From: Chitinophagales bacterium
Lineage (GTDB): Bacteria; Bacteroidota; Bacteroidia; Chitinophagales; Chitinophagaceae
NCBI GenBank assembly: GCA_017303395.1
Contig: JAFLBN010000016.1
Location: forward strand, 1-64,000
Reading direction: 5' to 3'
DNA length: 64,000 nt
Part shown: piece after piece, positions 35,902-45,839 of the stretch
Layout: each line of letters opens with the position of its first letter
Position numbering within the stretch: the stretch's first letter is position 1
The notes under the pieces: model-generated
Seen by the model: the letters and a program-made list of their open reading frames with translations, nothing else
What the model was told of the DNA's origin: nothing
Databases searched by the model: none
Position numbers and translations under genes: made by a program

Positions 35902-38900
35902 ATGAAACATCTCAACTATCTGAAACGGGCACTGATACCAATGCTGATTGCTTTGGTCGCAGCATTTCCCGCTTTGGCGCAACCACTATCGGGTACATAC
36001 ACGGTAGGTGGTGCATCGCCAAACTATCCATCACTAAGTGCAGCAATTGCAGCTGTAAACAGTAATGGTGTCGTAGGGCCTGTTGTATTCAACATCCGCT
36101 CTGGTACTTACACAGGTACTACTGCACAGGGTACATTGAATACAATTACAGGTGCCAATGCAACCAACACAGTTACATTTCAGGCAGAAAGCGGCCCTGG
36201 TACAGTAACATTGTCTCCATCAGCTACTAGTAATGCTGATAACTTTGTTTTCAGGTTGAACAATGCTAACTGGATTATTATTAAAGACCTGACGCTGAAC
36301 AATACCGGTACTTCTTTCGGTGTTGACGTAGATTTTATGGGTAGTGCATCTAACAATACAGTTACAAACTGTGTGTTGACGGGTAATACTTCTACATCTA
36401 CTACATCTAGCAAGTCTCGTGTTTACGCATATTTCTCTTCTACATCTTATGGTATTGGCTTTACAGGTGCTAACAACAAGGTATTGAACTCATCATTCCC
36501 GGCAGGTTGTTCTTGGGCTATTTATATGTATGGTAACTCAAGTTCTAGGCCGGTTAACTTTGAAGTAAGCGGTAATACTATGTCGCCATATTATGGTTCT
36601 ATTTATGCTTACTTCAGCAATGATTTAAAGTTTAATAATAACACTATCAATAAAAATACTGCTGGTACAGGTTCTTATCAGGGTATATTTCTCTACGATT
36701 GTGATAGTACGCTGCAGATTATGAATAATACGCAGAATACAGGTACACTTTCAAGTACTTATTATGCTCTTTATTATTACAATTGTGATGGTTCTGCAGG
36801 TAAAAAACAAGTTATCTCAGGCAATACGTTTACTTGTACTGCCAACTCAAGTACAAGTTATCCTCTTTACTGGTATTACAACCAACACACACAGTTCCTG
36901 AATAATACATTGAACACTACTACTACCAGTTCAATTTTCACTTATCAGTATTATTCTGATTATCAGACATTCAGGGGCAATACATTTAATACCAGCAATA
37001 CAACTACCAACTATCCGTTCTATCGTTATGGTGGTTTGGCAAGTACTGCTAATGCGGTTAATGATACAGTAGAAAATAATACGATAAATGCATTAAGTAC
37101 ATCAGGTTCTATTACCATGTACGATGGTGGTTATGCAACCAATGCATCTTTCCGTAATAATAACATCACGTTGACGTCAAACTCAACAAGTGTTACGCAC
37201 TACTACTATTATCCGTCTAACTACGTTTACTCTAATAATAATATTAACATTACGTCTAATGGTTCTGGTACTACTTATGGCCTTTATCTGTATGGTTATG
37301 GTGTTGCATCAAATGGTAAATTCCATAGCAATAAAATCCATTCAAGGTCTAATACCGGTACTTGTTATGGTTTGATGAACTACTATCCTCAAAATCTGGA
37401 TATCTATAACAACTGGTTCACTACGCGTACTTCAGGTACAACCAACTATACTGTAATGAACTATTACGGGCAAGGTGATATGAGGTTTTACAACAATACT
37501 GTGGTAAATAACTCTACTGGTAACTCAAGCTATACACTTTACAGCTACACTTACAGTAGTTCATTCCCTGGTGTGTTTACTTATAGAAACAACGTATTTG
37601 CAAAAACAAGTGCAAATGGTACTGTACCAACATTCTACATGTATGATAATACTAACATTCAGGATTTTGACTACAATAACTACTATAGTGCAGGTACAAC
37701 TTTCGTAGGATTTGCATTGGGTGGTACATATTCAAACCTCACTGCTTGGCGCGCATCAAATACGCAAAACAGAAACTCACTTTCTTATGCTCCGGCATTT
37801 ATTGATGCAGCAAATGCCAACTTGACTCCGGATGCTTCTAATGCAAACTGTTGGTCAATGCACGGTCGTGGTATTCATATTGCTGGCAACGATAAAGATA
37901 TAAATGGCAGTAACAGGCATGTACTTCCATCTACAGGTGTTCCTGACTTGGGTGCTGTTGAGTTTACACCAAACGCTGGTGTATTACCTCCTGATTGTGC
38001 TGTTACAGGTACACTTGCTGCAGGTAGTACACAAGTATTTACTTTCGGTCAGGATACTGTTGCTACAATAAAATGGGATGCTGCTGCAATAGTACCGGCT
38101 ACAAACCCTGTTGTTAAGCAGTACAGTGGTATAGCGCCTCCGGGTCTTGTGTCATTGAATCCTACTTACATGTATTTCTACACAGACATTTCGTCTACAA
38201 ATGCAGATTATACATCAAATACATATTACAAAGATCCTTGGATAGGTACAATAGCTACAGAAGCAGCACTGCACCTTGCAAAAAAAGATGGTTCAAACCC
38301 ATGGGTAGGCTATCCTATCACGGTTAGTGGTGCTAACACTACAAGGAATTTTATAACATCTCCTAGCTCTGGTCCATTAAATACATGGGGTCTGTTCACT
38401 GGTATAGATGTTGGTGATAATGCAAGTGCAAATGCGATTGTTGAACCTTTTGGAACATTCTGTCCTGATACATTCGCTGTAAAAGTGCGTATTAGAAACA
38501 ATGGTAACAACGTTATCAACAACGTGAAAATCTATTGGGAAAAGAATAGTGTGCTGCAACCGGTTATCAACTGGAATACACCTATTCCATATAACAACGG
38601 TACACCTGGTAGCAATGAGGTAATCGTTACGTTGGATCCTGCAATGGTATTCGGTACAGCTGCAAATGTTATCAAAGTATGGACATCTCTGCCAAATGGT
38701 GTAGTAGATCCTATACCTGCAGATGATACTTTAGGTCCAGTATCTCTGCGTGCTGCATTGTTTGGAGAATATACAGTAGGTGGTACATCTCCTGATTTCC
38801 CTGATCTGGTTACGGCAGTTAACACTGTACGTAGTGCAGGTATGTGCGGTCCTGTAACATTCCTGATGCGTGCAGGTACCTATACTGGTCAGGTAGATAT

Positions 38901-41775
38901 TCAGAATATTCCTGGTTCAAGTGTGTTTAACAGGCTTACAATACGTAATGATTATCATCTGAGTACTCCTGCTTCGGCTATCAACGTAAACTATGGTGGT
39001 GGTAGTGGTACTGGTAATGACCACGCAATCATTTTAAGGAATACATCTTATGTTACTATCAAGAACATTACTATCAATAATACAAGTGGTGGTTCTTATG
39101 GTAACTGTATAGAGTTGGCGGGTAACTCATTCGGTGACTCTATTTTGAATTGTACTTTGAATGCCGGTAACACAATTTCATCTACATATTTGAATGGTGT
39201 AAATGCTTATCAGGCAAACTTCAATAATCTGGTAGTACAAGGCAATACAATTAACGCATCTTGCGGTATGTATATGTATGCTGCGGCTGCTAATACACCT
39301 GGTCTGATTATTGAAAATAATACCATGAGTTCTTACTACATCGGTATATATTATATCTACAATACAGCAGGCGCTAAAGTAAACAACAACGTTATCACCG
39401 CAGCAGGTCCTTCTACAGGTTCTTCTCCTGGTGGTATCTACTATTGGTACATCAGTAATTCGGCACCTATTGAGTGTTACAACAATAAAGTGCATAACTA
39501 CTACTACGGTATCTATATCTACTATCCTGGTGGTACATCAACTGCTCGTTCTCAAATCAGAAACAACATTGTTACTTACGACAGAACGTCTCAGTCTCCG
39601 TACTATGGTTTGTTCATAGGTTATCCTAACTATACAAGTATCATGCACAATACAGTTGCTATAGGTGGTGCTACTTATACGTACACATACGCAGGTTATT
39701 TGTATTTCTCTTCTTACAATCAGGATAGCTTGTACAACAACTCGTTTGCTTGTTACAACACAGGTTATGCTATATATGGCTATTTCCCTACAGGTTATAA
39801 CCACAGGATGGACTTCAATAACTTGTATTCTAATGGTACTAACCTGGTATACGATGGCGCAGGTACACATACTAGTTTAACATCTCTGAGGTCTTCAGCA
39901 TTTGCAACTGGTAATAACAGTGCTTGGGCAAACTCAATCAACTACGATCCGGGTACATTAACTACATTGGGTGTGCCGAATTCTTCAAGCCCTAACTGTT
40001 GGGCACTGAATGGTCGCGCATTGCAATTGCCATATGCTAATAAAGACTACAATGGTTCTAGCAGGGTTACTAACAGAGCAAATGGTGTTCCTGATATCGG
40101 TGCTATCGAATTCGATCCGGCTGTAGCACCTCCTACTGCTACACCTACTCCTTCAGTTGCGGCACCTGGCATTACTCAAACATTCAGGTTTGGTGAAACT
40201 ACAGTAGGTACAGTTAAATGGAATACACAAAATGCTATTACTAGCCCGCTGCTTGTAAGACAATATAGTGGCGCTGTTCCTCCGGCAAACTTCCCGACTG
40301 CAAGCCAGAATAAATATCCGTACTTCTATACAGATATCGTTCCTACAGCTCTTGCATCATCTTACGATTTCGATCTGACAGTGAACTATTATGATACTTG
40401 GTTGGGTACAATACCTAACGAGACAAATATGAAACTGGCTCATAAAGTACCAAGTGTACCAAACTGGATATCTTACAACCAGGCTAATAGTAGCACAAAC
40501 ACTACTGCAAACACAATCTTTGCTGCTGGTGTTACTACATTCGGTGCATTCACTGGTATCGATGATGGTGTACTGTTCTCTGCAAACGTAAAAGTTGTTG
40601 GTTCAAGATATCTGTGTACTGGTAACTCTGTTACGCTGAATGCAAGCCCTGTTTCTGGTGGTTCTACTACTTATACTTATCAATGGAGACGTAATGGTAT
40701 AGACATTCCGGGGGCTACAGCTAGCTCTTATGTTGTAACTACAGGTGGTGACTACACTGTGTTCATCACAGCAACAAGTGTTACTCCGGTTCTTACTGCT
40801 GAGTCTGCTCCGGAAACTATTACTGTAGTTGCTCCGCCAATGGCAGTAGTTAATGCAAGTGGCGCACTGACATATTGTACTGGTAGCAGTCTGACTCTGG
40901 ATGCAGGTTCTGTGCCTAGTGTTTCTTACCAATGGAAATTAAATGGTGCAAACATCCCAGGGGCTACTAACAATACTTACAAAGTAACAGGTCCTGGTAG
41001 TTATACGGTAGAAGTTACTAACGTTGGTTGTACTTCAGCTTCTTCTGCAACATTGGTAAATGCTGGTCCTATTATGGTTGACCTTGGTTTGGATATCGCA
41101 AATTGCGAAATCAAGAATACACCTTATATACTGGATGCAGGCTACCCTGGTGCTAAATACTTGTGGAGCACTGGCGATACAACGCAAACAATTGAAGTGT
41201 ACAAAGGCTCTGGCGTTTATTCTGTAACTGTTGATGCTGGTCCTAACTGTATTGGTACTGATCAGGTAGCAGTTAACCTTGCTCCGCTCCCACACGCAAA
41301 TGGTATTTCTTACCTGCGTTCTGGTAATACTTACACATTCAGCCCAAGTGGCCCGTCAAACGTAAACACATATCTGTGGTTATTTGGTGATGGTACATCA
41401 AGCGCTTACAAAACTGTTGTTAAAACATTTGAAGGCAGCATGACTGTTAAGCTGATAGTAAGTAATGACTGTGGTAAAGACACAATCAACATGATACAAT
41501 GGGCAACTGGTGTTAATGGTGTAGTAAACGAAGGCATAGATGCTAATGTTTATCCTAACCCGGCTACTGATAAAGTTACATTGAGTGTTAAAGGCACTAC
41601 AATGAAAGATGTAACTGTTATCAATGCTATTGGTGAAGTTGTTTACCGTGCTGAAATAGATGGTAAATCAACTGAACACAGCCTGAATGTTGGTTCATTT
41701 GCAAGCGGTCGTTACATCATTCGTGCTACTACGGAAGATGGTATCGTAAGCAAACCACTTAATATTCAACGATAG
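35902..41775 (+). CDS. Duplicated right-handed beta-helix surface protein, type A T9SS signal
   Basis: A 1957-residue secreted protein. The signal peptide ends at ALAQ (about residue 27). Two homologous halves follow: the first (about 35990-38430) opens YTVGGASPNYPSLSAAI, the second (about 38764-40580) opens YTVGGTSPDFPDLVTAV. Each runs through Asn/Tyr/Ser/Thr-rich right-handed parallel beta-helix repeats to a DLGAVEF or DIGAIEF motif, then a shared closing domain (FTFGQDTVATIKW versus FRFGETTVGTVKW; WIGTIATE versus WLGTIPNE). A CARDB-like linker separates them. After the second half come two Ig-like domains (YTYQWRRNG, SYQWKLNG), a further beta domain, a PKD domain (YLWLFGDGTSSAY) and the T9SS type A domain (NVYPNPATDKVTLSV). 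Surface adhesion or glycan binding is plausible. Confidence 0.88.
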   Translation: MKHLNYLKRALIPMLIALVAAFPALAQPLSGTYTVGGASPNYPSLSAAIAAVNSNGVVGPVVFNIRSGTYTGTTAQGTLNTITGANATNTVTFQAESGPGTVTLSPSATSNADNFVFRLNNANWIIIKDLTLNNTGTSFGVDVDFMGSASNNTVTNCVLTGNTSTSTTSSKSRVYAYFSSTSYGIGFTGANNKVLNSSFPAGCSWAIYMYGNSSSRPVNFEVSGNTMSPYYGSIYAYFSNDLKFNNNTINKNTAGTGSYQGIFLYDCDSTLQIMNNTQNTGTLSSTYYALYYYNCDGSAGKKQVISGNTFTCTANSSTSYPLYWYYNQHTQFLNNTLNTTTTSSIFTYQYYSDYQTFRGNTFNTSNTTTNYPFYRYGGLASTANAVNDTVENNTINALSTSGSITMYDGGYATNASFRNNNITLTSNSTSVTHYYYYPSNYVYSNNNINITSNGSGTTYGLYLYGYGVASNGKFHSNKIHSRSNTGTCYGLMNYYPQNLDIYNNWFTTRTSGTTNYTVMNYYGQGDMRFYNNTVVNNSTGNSSYTLYSYTYSSSFPGVFTYRNNVFAKTSANGTVPTFYMYDNTNIQDFDYNNYYSAGTTFVGFALGGTYSNLTAWRASNTQNRNSLSYAPAFIDAANANLTPDASNANCWSMHGRGIHIAGNDKDINGSNRHVLPSTGVPDLGAVEFTPNAGVLPPDCAVTGTLAAGSTQVFTFGQDTVATIKWDAAAIVPATNPVVKQYSGIAPPGLVSLNPTYMYFYTDISSTNADYTSNTYYKDPWIGTIATEAALHLAKKDGSNPWVGYPITVSGANTTRNFITSPSSGPLNTWGLFTGIDVGDNASANAIVEPFGTFCPDTFAVKVRIRNNGNNVINNVKIYWEKNSVLQPVINWNTPIPYNNGTPGSNEVIVTLDPAMVFGTAANVIKVWTSLPNGVVDPIPADDTLGPVSLRAALFGEYTVGGTSPDFPDLVTAVNTVRSAGMCGPVTFLMRAGTYTGQVDIQNIPGSSVFNRLTIRNDYHLSTPASAINVNYGGGSGTGNDHAIILRNTSYVTIKNITINNTSGGSYGNCIELAGNSFGDSILNCTLNAGNTISSTYLNGVNAYQANFNNLVVQGNTINASCGMYMYAAAANTPGLIIENNTMSSYYIGIYYIYNTAGAKVNNNVITAAGPSTGSSPGGIYYWYISNSAPIECYNNKVHNYYYGIYIYYPGGTSTARSQIRNNIVTYDRTSQSPYYGLFIGYPNYTSIMHNTVAIGGATYTYTYAGYLYFSSYNQDSLYNNSFACYNTGYAIYGYFPTGYNHRMDFNNLYSNGTNLVYDGAGTHTSLTSLRSSAFATGNNSAWANSINYDPGTLTTLGVPNSSSPNCWALNGRALQLPYANKDYNGSSRVTNRANGVPDIGAIEFDPAVAPPTATPTPSVAAPGITQTFRFGETTVGTVKWNTQNAITSPLLVRQYSGAVPPANFPTASQNKYPYFYTDIVPTALASSYDFDLTVNYYDTWLGTIPNETNMKLAHKVPSVPNWISYNQANSSTNTTANTIFAAGVTTFGAFTGIDDGVLFSANVKVVGSRYLCTGNSVTLNASPVSGGSTTYTYQWRRNGIDIPGATASSYVVTTGGDYTVFITATSVTPVLTAESAPETITVVAPPMAVVNASGALTYCTGSSLTLDAGSVPSVSYQWKLNGANIPGATNNTYKVTGPGSYTVEVTNVGCTSASSATLVNAGPIMVDLGLDIANCEIKNTPYILDAGYPGAKYLWSTGDTTQTIEVYKGSGVYSVTVDAGPNCIGTDQVAVNLAPLPHANGISYLRSGNTYTFSPSGPSNVNTYLWLFGDGTSSAYKTVVKTFEGSMTVKLIVSNDCGKDTINMIQWATGVNGVVNEGIDANVYPNPATDKVTLSVKGTTMKDVTVINAIGEVVYRAEIDGKSTEHSLNVGSFASGRYIIRATTEDGIVSKPLNIQR

Positions 41776-41796
41776 GATAGTATAATCCTTTCAGAT

Positions 41797-41833
41797 AATA
41801 TCAAAAGCCACCATTATGGTGGCTTTTGATATT
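41797..41833 (+). terminator. Terminator of the beta-helix protein gene
   Basis: An 18-bp perfect inverted repeat, AATATCAAAAGCCACCAT and its complement around one central base, starts 21 bases after the stop and ends in a T-rich stretch. The GC core AAAAGCCACC/GGTGGCTTTT is the functional part. Confidence 0.85.
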
Positions 41834-41873
41834 TATATTACTCCTGTTAGCATTAAAGCCTTTACATCACAAA

Positions 41874-41905
41874 AAAAGACAGGCTCTATATGGAGTCTGT
41901 CTTTT
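41874..41905 (-). terminator. Terminator of lspA-zapA
   Basis: AAAAGACAGGCTC pairs with GAGTCTGTCTTTT (one G-T wobble) around a 6-nt loop. On the minus strand it is followed by a run of T residues (41871-41877), 44 bases after zapA. Confidence 0.7.
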
Positions 41906-41948
41906 AATCCTAAATGCAAAGCGTCTTAGGATTGGAGAGATGTAATAG

Positions 41949-42239
41949 TTACTCTTTTATAGCATTTTCTATGCGTGCCAGCATTTCTTTCACATCTGTA
42001 TCAAGCACTGGGTTAAAACTGCTACCTTCCAAAGCATTATCGGCAGCATAAGAGAGCAAACACATGGCAATGAAGTCCTGATCGTCTTTCCCTGCATAAT
42101 GGCTGCGCAGTTCAGTGATTTTTTCATCTGCAATCTTCACTGCTTTTCTAACTGCTTCTTCTTCTTCAGCCTTTATTCTTATCCTATAGCTTCTGCCCGA
42201 CAGCCATACGGTAATGGGTATCAATTCGTTATTATCCAT
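41949..42239 (-). CDS. zapA: Cell division protein ZapA-like
   Basis: A 96-residue cytoplasmic protein matching ZapA, which bundles FtsZ filaments at the division site. The N-terminal beta part (ITVWLSGRSYRIRIKAEEEE) and the long helix that begins AVRKAVKIADEKITELRSHY are typical, and the length is usual for Bacteroidota ZapA. It starts 3 bases after the lspA stop, so the two are one operon, closed by the hairpin at 41874-41905. Confidence 0.85.
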   Translation of the reverse strand: MDNNELIPITVWLSGRSYRIRIKAEEEEAVRKAVKIADEKITELRSHYAGKDDQDFIAMCLLSYAADNALEGSSFNPVLDTDVKEMLARIENAIKE

Positions 42240-42242
42240 TAT

Positions 42243-42875
42243 TTAAGATGCTTTTGCAGTTGTTGAATCTTCTTGTTTGTGTATTAGTTTCTTTTGGAAA
42301 AAGACAAGAACCAGCACACCCGTAGATATTGCAGCATCGGCAATATTAAATACGGGCTCAAAGAAAGTAAATGGTTTGCCGCCCAACACGGGTACCCATG
42401 TTGGCAACACGGTATCTACAATCGGGAAATACATCATATCTACAACACGTCCGTGAAAAATCTGTCCGTAGCCTTGTCCGAATGGCACAAGCTTTGCCAC
42501 ATGGAAGCTGCTTTCGCTGAATATCAGGCCATAGAAGATGCTGTCTATCAGATTGCCCAATGCACCTGCAAGTATCAGTGCACCGCAGATAATAGCACCT
42601 TTTGCATACCCCTTATTCACAAGTTTTTTCAGCAGGAAGAAACCAAAAACAACTGCTACCAACCTGAACAGCGTAAGGATTAGTTTGCCTACAGGTGCTT
42701 CATTTAGTTTCATACCAAAGGCCATCCCCTCGTTTTCTATAAAATGAAGTTTGAACCAATTGCCAATTACATTTACTTCTTCGCCATAGTAGAAATGTGT
42801 TTTGATATAAAACTTAGACCATTGGTCTATAAGTATAATGATGAATATTAATAAGACTGCGTTGCGGTACTTCAC
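42243..42875 (-). CDS. lspA: Lipoprotein signal peptidase (signal peptidase II)
   Basis: A 210-residue inner-membrane aspartyl protease that removes signal peptides from lipidated prolipoproteins. The two catalytic Asp motifs are present: GALGNLIDSI and FNIADAAIS. The first helix (LLIFIIILIDQWSKFYIK) carries the conserved DQ, and FIENEGMAFGM is the family loop. Four membrane helices are visible. The region between the two Asp motifs is longer than in E. coli (HVAKLVPFGQGYGQIFHGR), as in other Bacteroidota. It serves the several lipoproteins of this window. Confidence 0.95.
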   Translation of the reverse strand: MKYRNAVLLIFIIILIDQWSKFYIKTHFYYGEEVNVIGNWFKLHFIENEGMAFGMKLNEAPVGKLILTLFRLVAVVFGFFLLKKLVNKGYAKGAIICGALILAGALGNLIDSIFYGLIFSESSFHVAKLVPFGQGYGQIFHGRVVDMMYFPIVDTVLPTWVPVLGGKPFTFFEPVFNIADAAISTGVLVLVFFQKKLIHKQEDSTTAKAS

Positions 42876-42946
42876 CTTTTAAGTATTAGTGTGCCAAAGA
42901 TACATTCTTGCTTTGTTTCTTAAACATTATGCAAAAGTCATTCACG

Positions 42947-42973
42947 AAAAAAGCCGGGTATTCCCCGGCTTTT
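42947..42973 (-). terminator. Terminator of the TonB-dependent receptor gene
   Basis: A 10-bp perfect stem AAAAGCCGGG/CCCGGCTTTT with a 5-nt loop, followed on the minus strand by T residues, lies 24 bases after the receptor's stop. Confidence 0.85.
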
Positions 42974-42996
42974 AACAAACTCTATAAATAATTGAA

Positions 42997-45204
42997 TTAT
43001 AAATTTCCGCGGAGTGTAACTACGAAATTGCGTCCCGGTGCGCTGACACCAGATGCAAACTGACGGTAATTCTGATCCATAATATTTTCCAGTGCCACTT
43101 GAATGCCCATATTGCTATTCAGCTTATAGCCAACTCTTACGTTCAGCGTATACCATGATGGCATACCCTGTGGTGTTGCATATACAAGATTGTCTTCGCC
43201 TGAAGGGCTGTAGTCCTGTAGCCTTTTCCAGCCATTGTACAGTGCATATACCTCGCTACTGAAGTGTTTTTGCTGATACATCAGGCTTGTTTTTCCAAAT
43301 ACTGGCGGTATGTGATCCAACGGTACTTCCACACCCACACTATTGATGTAGCGTCCATATGTGAATGTTACTGCACTGTACAGGCTTACATATTCATTCA
43401 GCTTGGCTGTCAGTGCAGCATTAAAACCATACAGATAAGCTTTTGCTTTGTTCTGGTTTGCCATAACCGCAGTCATTTTGCCATTATATAACACACTATC
43501 TTGCCCGTTAAGGTTGAATTTGTCTGCAATAATTGCATTTCTGAACCATGTATAGAAACCTGTAGCTTCCACTTTTAGTTTGTTATCAACAAAATAAGTG
43601 ATGCCAAAGTCTGCATTGTAGGTATACTCCGGTTTCAGGTTAGGGTTTGGTACAAAGAGGGTAGCACCTGCAGCTGATTCAAATACTTTAGCCATATCAT
43701 CTACATTAGGGGAACGGAAGCCTGTAGAGCCATTCAGGGCAAAACGCCAACGGTTTGCAGGCATAAATACAAGGCCCAGATTACCACTCAGCGCAGTATT
43801 GTTTTGTTTTGCCTCGCGGAAAGGGAATGGGAAGAAAGTAGTATCGTTGAATTTGCTATTCAGGCTCACGTAGTTCAGCCTGATACCATCATTCAGAATC
43901 AGCTTGTCGTTGATGATTTTGTAAATATGCTGTGCATATAGTGCGCCATAATACATAGTGTTGCCACCATTAGGATAGCGAGTATCCAGTGGCTTTTCTG
44001 TTTGTTTTACAATATCAAACTCGCGTGCTGTAGAGCGGACGTTATTGTATTGGCCATCTGTACCGAAGGTCAGTTCATGACGTTTCATAAACTTACGGAA
44101 GTCAATATTATAACCTATTACATCTACATCTTCATAACGCTGCTGCAATGCATTACTGCCTCTGGTACGTTGGTGTCTGCTTTCTTGTATAGACTGATAG
44201 TTGATACCGGCTTTTATTTCATCAAAAGCACCATTCAGGTTTTTTGCTTCAAATTGATATGCAGCCATTGCACGCTTTTGCGGACCGTAGTACCACTCTG
44301 CAAAGCGCAGCTTACCATTACGGATGTCTGTAAGCCTGTCGTAGCGTGGTATATTGCTGCTATTGCTCAGTTGCAGGTTCAGCGTGTGCGATATTTTATC
44401 GTTTTGTTGGAAGAGGATTTTTTCCATCAGGTCGTACTGCTTGTAGCCTGTGAATTTTTGCACATGTGGGTTTGGGTTGGCTACAATGCTATCAATGCCA
44501 TTGATGCGTGTTACATATTCATTGCGCATACCAAAGCTGCCGTAGAATGGGTTGCTATGGCTTCCCTGACGCAAATCCCCAAAATTGCTGTAAGTAACAG
44601 ATGTCAGGAAGGCAAACTTTTTCAGACCAATGTTGAAATTGATATGTCCTGTACCTTCATTGTTAGCAGAACTGAAACGTGTCATTGCGTTGGCATTGAA
44701 GCTAGTTCTGCCATCTTTCGATAATAACGGATTTTTGGTGTTGAAAATAACTACACCGCCCAATGCATCACTGCCATACAATGTTGATGCAGGCCCAAAC
44801 ATTACCTCGGTTTGTGCCAGTAGATTGTTATCTACAGTGATGATGTTTTGAAGGTGTCCTGCACGGTATATTGCATTGTTCATACGCACCCCATCAACTA
44901 CCATTAGTACACGGCTGGCCTCAAAGCCACGTAGTACTACACTACCACCACCAGCCTGGCTGCGTTGCACAAACACATTGCCTGTCTGTTCCATCAGGTT
45001 ACCGGTGTTTTGAGGCATGGCCCATTCCGTTTCTTTTTGCGAAATGGTTTGTATCTGCTGTGCTATATTCTTTTTGTTCTCTTTGAATTTGTTGGATGAA
45101 AAGACGTATTCATTCAGCGAAACAGGGCGAAGCGTGTCTTGTTGCCCATACGCTGCTTGCATACCCATAGCTAATGCTACAGGCAATATGTATTTGTATT
45201 GCAT
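42997..45204 (-). CDS. TonB-dependent outer-membrane receptor, heme/hemoglobin-receptor-like
   Basis: A 735-residue outer-membrane transporter. The signal peptide ends near AAYGQ (residue about 20). The plug (about 45-165) has NLMEQTGNVFVQRSQAGGGS, VVLRGFEASRVLMVVDGVRM and FGPASTLYGSDALGGVV. The NNAIYRAGHLQN segment resembles the hemoglobin/transferrin-type receptor group. The barrel ends NFVVTLRGNL, with the usual terminal aromatic/hydrophobic pattern. There is no STN or carboxypeptidase-like extension. It lies 38 bases downstream of the small membrane protein on the same strand and is closed by a terminator. The substrate is not proven; heme or a metal chelate is likely. Confidence 0.88.
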   Translation of the reverse strand: MQYKYILPVALAMGMQAAYGQQDTLRPVSLNEYVFSSNKFKENKKNIAQQIQTISQKETEWAMPQNTGNLMEQTGNVFVQRSQAGGGSVVLRGFEASRVLMVVDGVRMNNAIYRAGHLQNIITVDNNLLAQTEVMFGPASTLYGSDALGGVVIFNTKNPLLSKDGRTSFNANAMTRFSSANNEGTGHINFNIGLKKFAFLTSVTYSNFGDLRQGSHSNPFYGSFGMRNEYVTRINGIDSIVANPNPHVQKFTGYKQYDLMEKILFQQNDKISHTLNLQLSNSSNIPRYDRLTDIRNGKLRFAEWYYGPQKRAMAAYQFEAKNLNGAFDEIKAGINYQSIQESRHQRTRGSNALQQRYEDVDVIGYNIDFRKFMKRHELTFGTDGQYNNVRSTAREFDIVKQTEKPLDTRYPNGGNTMYYGALYAQHIYKIINDKLILNDGIRLNYVSLNSKFNDTTFFPFPFREAKQNNTALSGNLGLVFMPANRWRFALNGSTGFRSPNVDDMAKVFESAAGATLFVPNPNLKPEYTYNADFGITYFVDNKLKVEATGFYTWFRNAIIADKFNLNGQDSVLYNGKMTAVMANQNKAKAYLYGFNAALTAKLNEYVSLYSAVTFTYGRYINSVGVEVPLDHIPPVFGKTSLMYQQKHFSSEVYALYNGWKRLQDYSPSGEDNLVYATPQGMPSWYTLNVRVGYKLNSNMGIQVALENIMDQNYRQFASGVSAPGRNFVVTLRGNL

Positions 45205-45242
45205 GAAGTATTGTTTTAAAAATGACTGTAAATACCCAATTG

Positions 45243-45788
45243 TCAGATGTATCCGATGGCAGTCATTTCTGGTGGGGCAGTGATGGGTATGGTATATTGT
45301 TGTGGATTGTTATTATCGTTTGTACAATGATATTTGTGACGTTGGAAGCTGAAGAGTTTGAGGGATATGTGTTGTGGTGAAATAATACAGTCAAGACATA
45401 GCAAGCTATTGTTGTTTATATTGCTTCCGTCTTTGTTATCGTCACCCAGCAATTTGTACAGAAGTTTGAACAGCTTATTCTCAAACTTATCATAGTGTCC
45501 TATCAGTAGTATTTTATCACCTTTTACAATTTGTTTTTTGATGTCGAACATTTGCCCCATGTATTCAATTTCATCTGCCTTGTGTCTTATGAAGTCTTTA
45601 CCAGATTGGTAATTCGCAGCAGGCATAGAAATAGTATCGCGCATGGCTATTTCCTGCCTGTGATTGCGTACATAGTGGTAGCATACGCTTCGCACGCCAT
45701 TCCATAGGGCAAAACCAGCTATGTCAGCAAGTATCAGTATAACTAATACTACAGACAGATACTTAGATATTTTGAGGTGTATTGACAA
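45243..45788 (-). CDS. Small membrane-anchored protein next to the TonB receptor
   Basis: A frame of about 182 residues with one N-terminal membrane segment (YLSVVLVILILADIAGFALW) and a soluble part containing EIEYMGQMFDIKKQIVKGDK, then a Cys/His-containing tail (LLCLDCIIS, RHKYHC). The middle part resembles small uncharacterised Bacteroidota proteins with a GKMYD motif found near TonB receptors; I am not certain of this. The start is unclear: TTG 45788 lies within the T-run of the upstream terminator, and the first ATG (45644) would remove the membrane helix. The frame is open back to the stop of the Omp28 gene at 45840. Function is unknown; the tail could bind metal. Confidence 0.6.
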   Translation of the reverse strand: MSIHLKISKYLSVVLVILILADIAGFALWNGVRSVCYHYVRNHRQEIAMRDTISMPAANYQSGKDFIRHKADEIEYMGQMFDIKKQIVKGDKILLIGHYDKFENKLFKLLYKLLGDDNKDGSNINNNSLLCLDCIISPQHISLKLFSFQRHKYHCTNDNNNPQQYTIPITAPPEMTAIGYI

Positions 45789-45813
45789 AAAAAATGCCCT
45801 GATTATCAGGGCA
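45787..45813 (-). terminator. Terminator of the Omp28 pair
   Basis: A 9-bp stem TGCCCTGAT/ATCAGGGCA around one central base, followed on the minus strand by eight T residues. It lies 27 bases after the stop of the second Omp28 gene and touches the apparent start of the following membrane-protein gene. Confidence 0.75.
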
Positions 45814-45839
45814 AATAAAATAAAGATTATTTGAATTAT

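Noticed and set aside
44002-44724. A 240-residue plus-strand frame opposite the TonB receptor
   Set aside because: The minus-strand product is a clear receptor; the plus-strand frame is antisense shadow without recognisable motifs.
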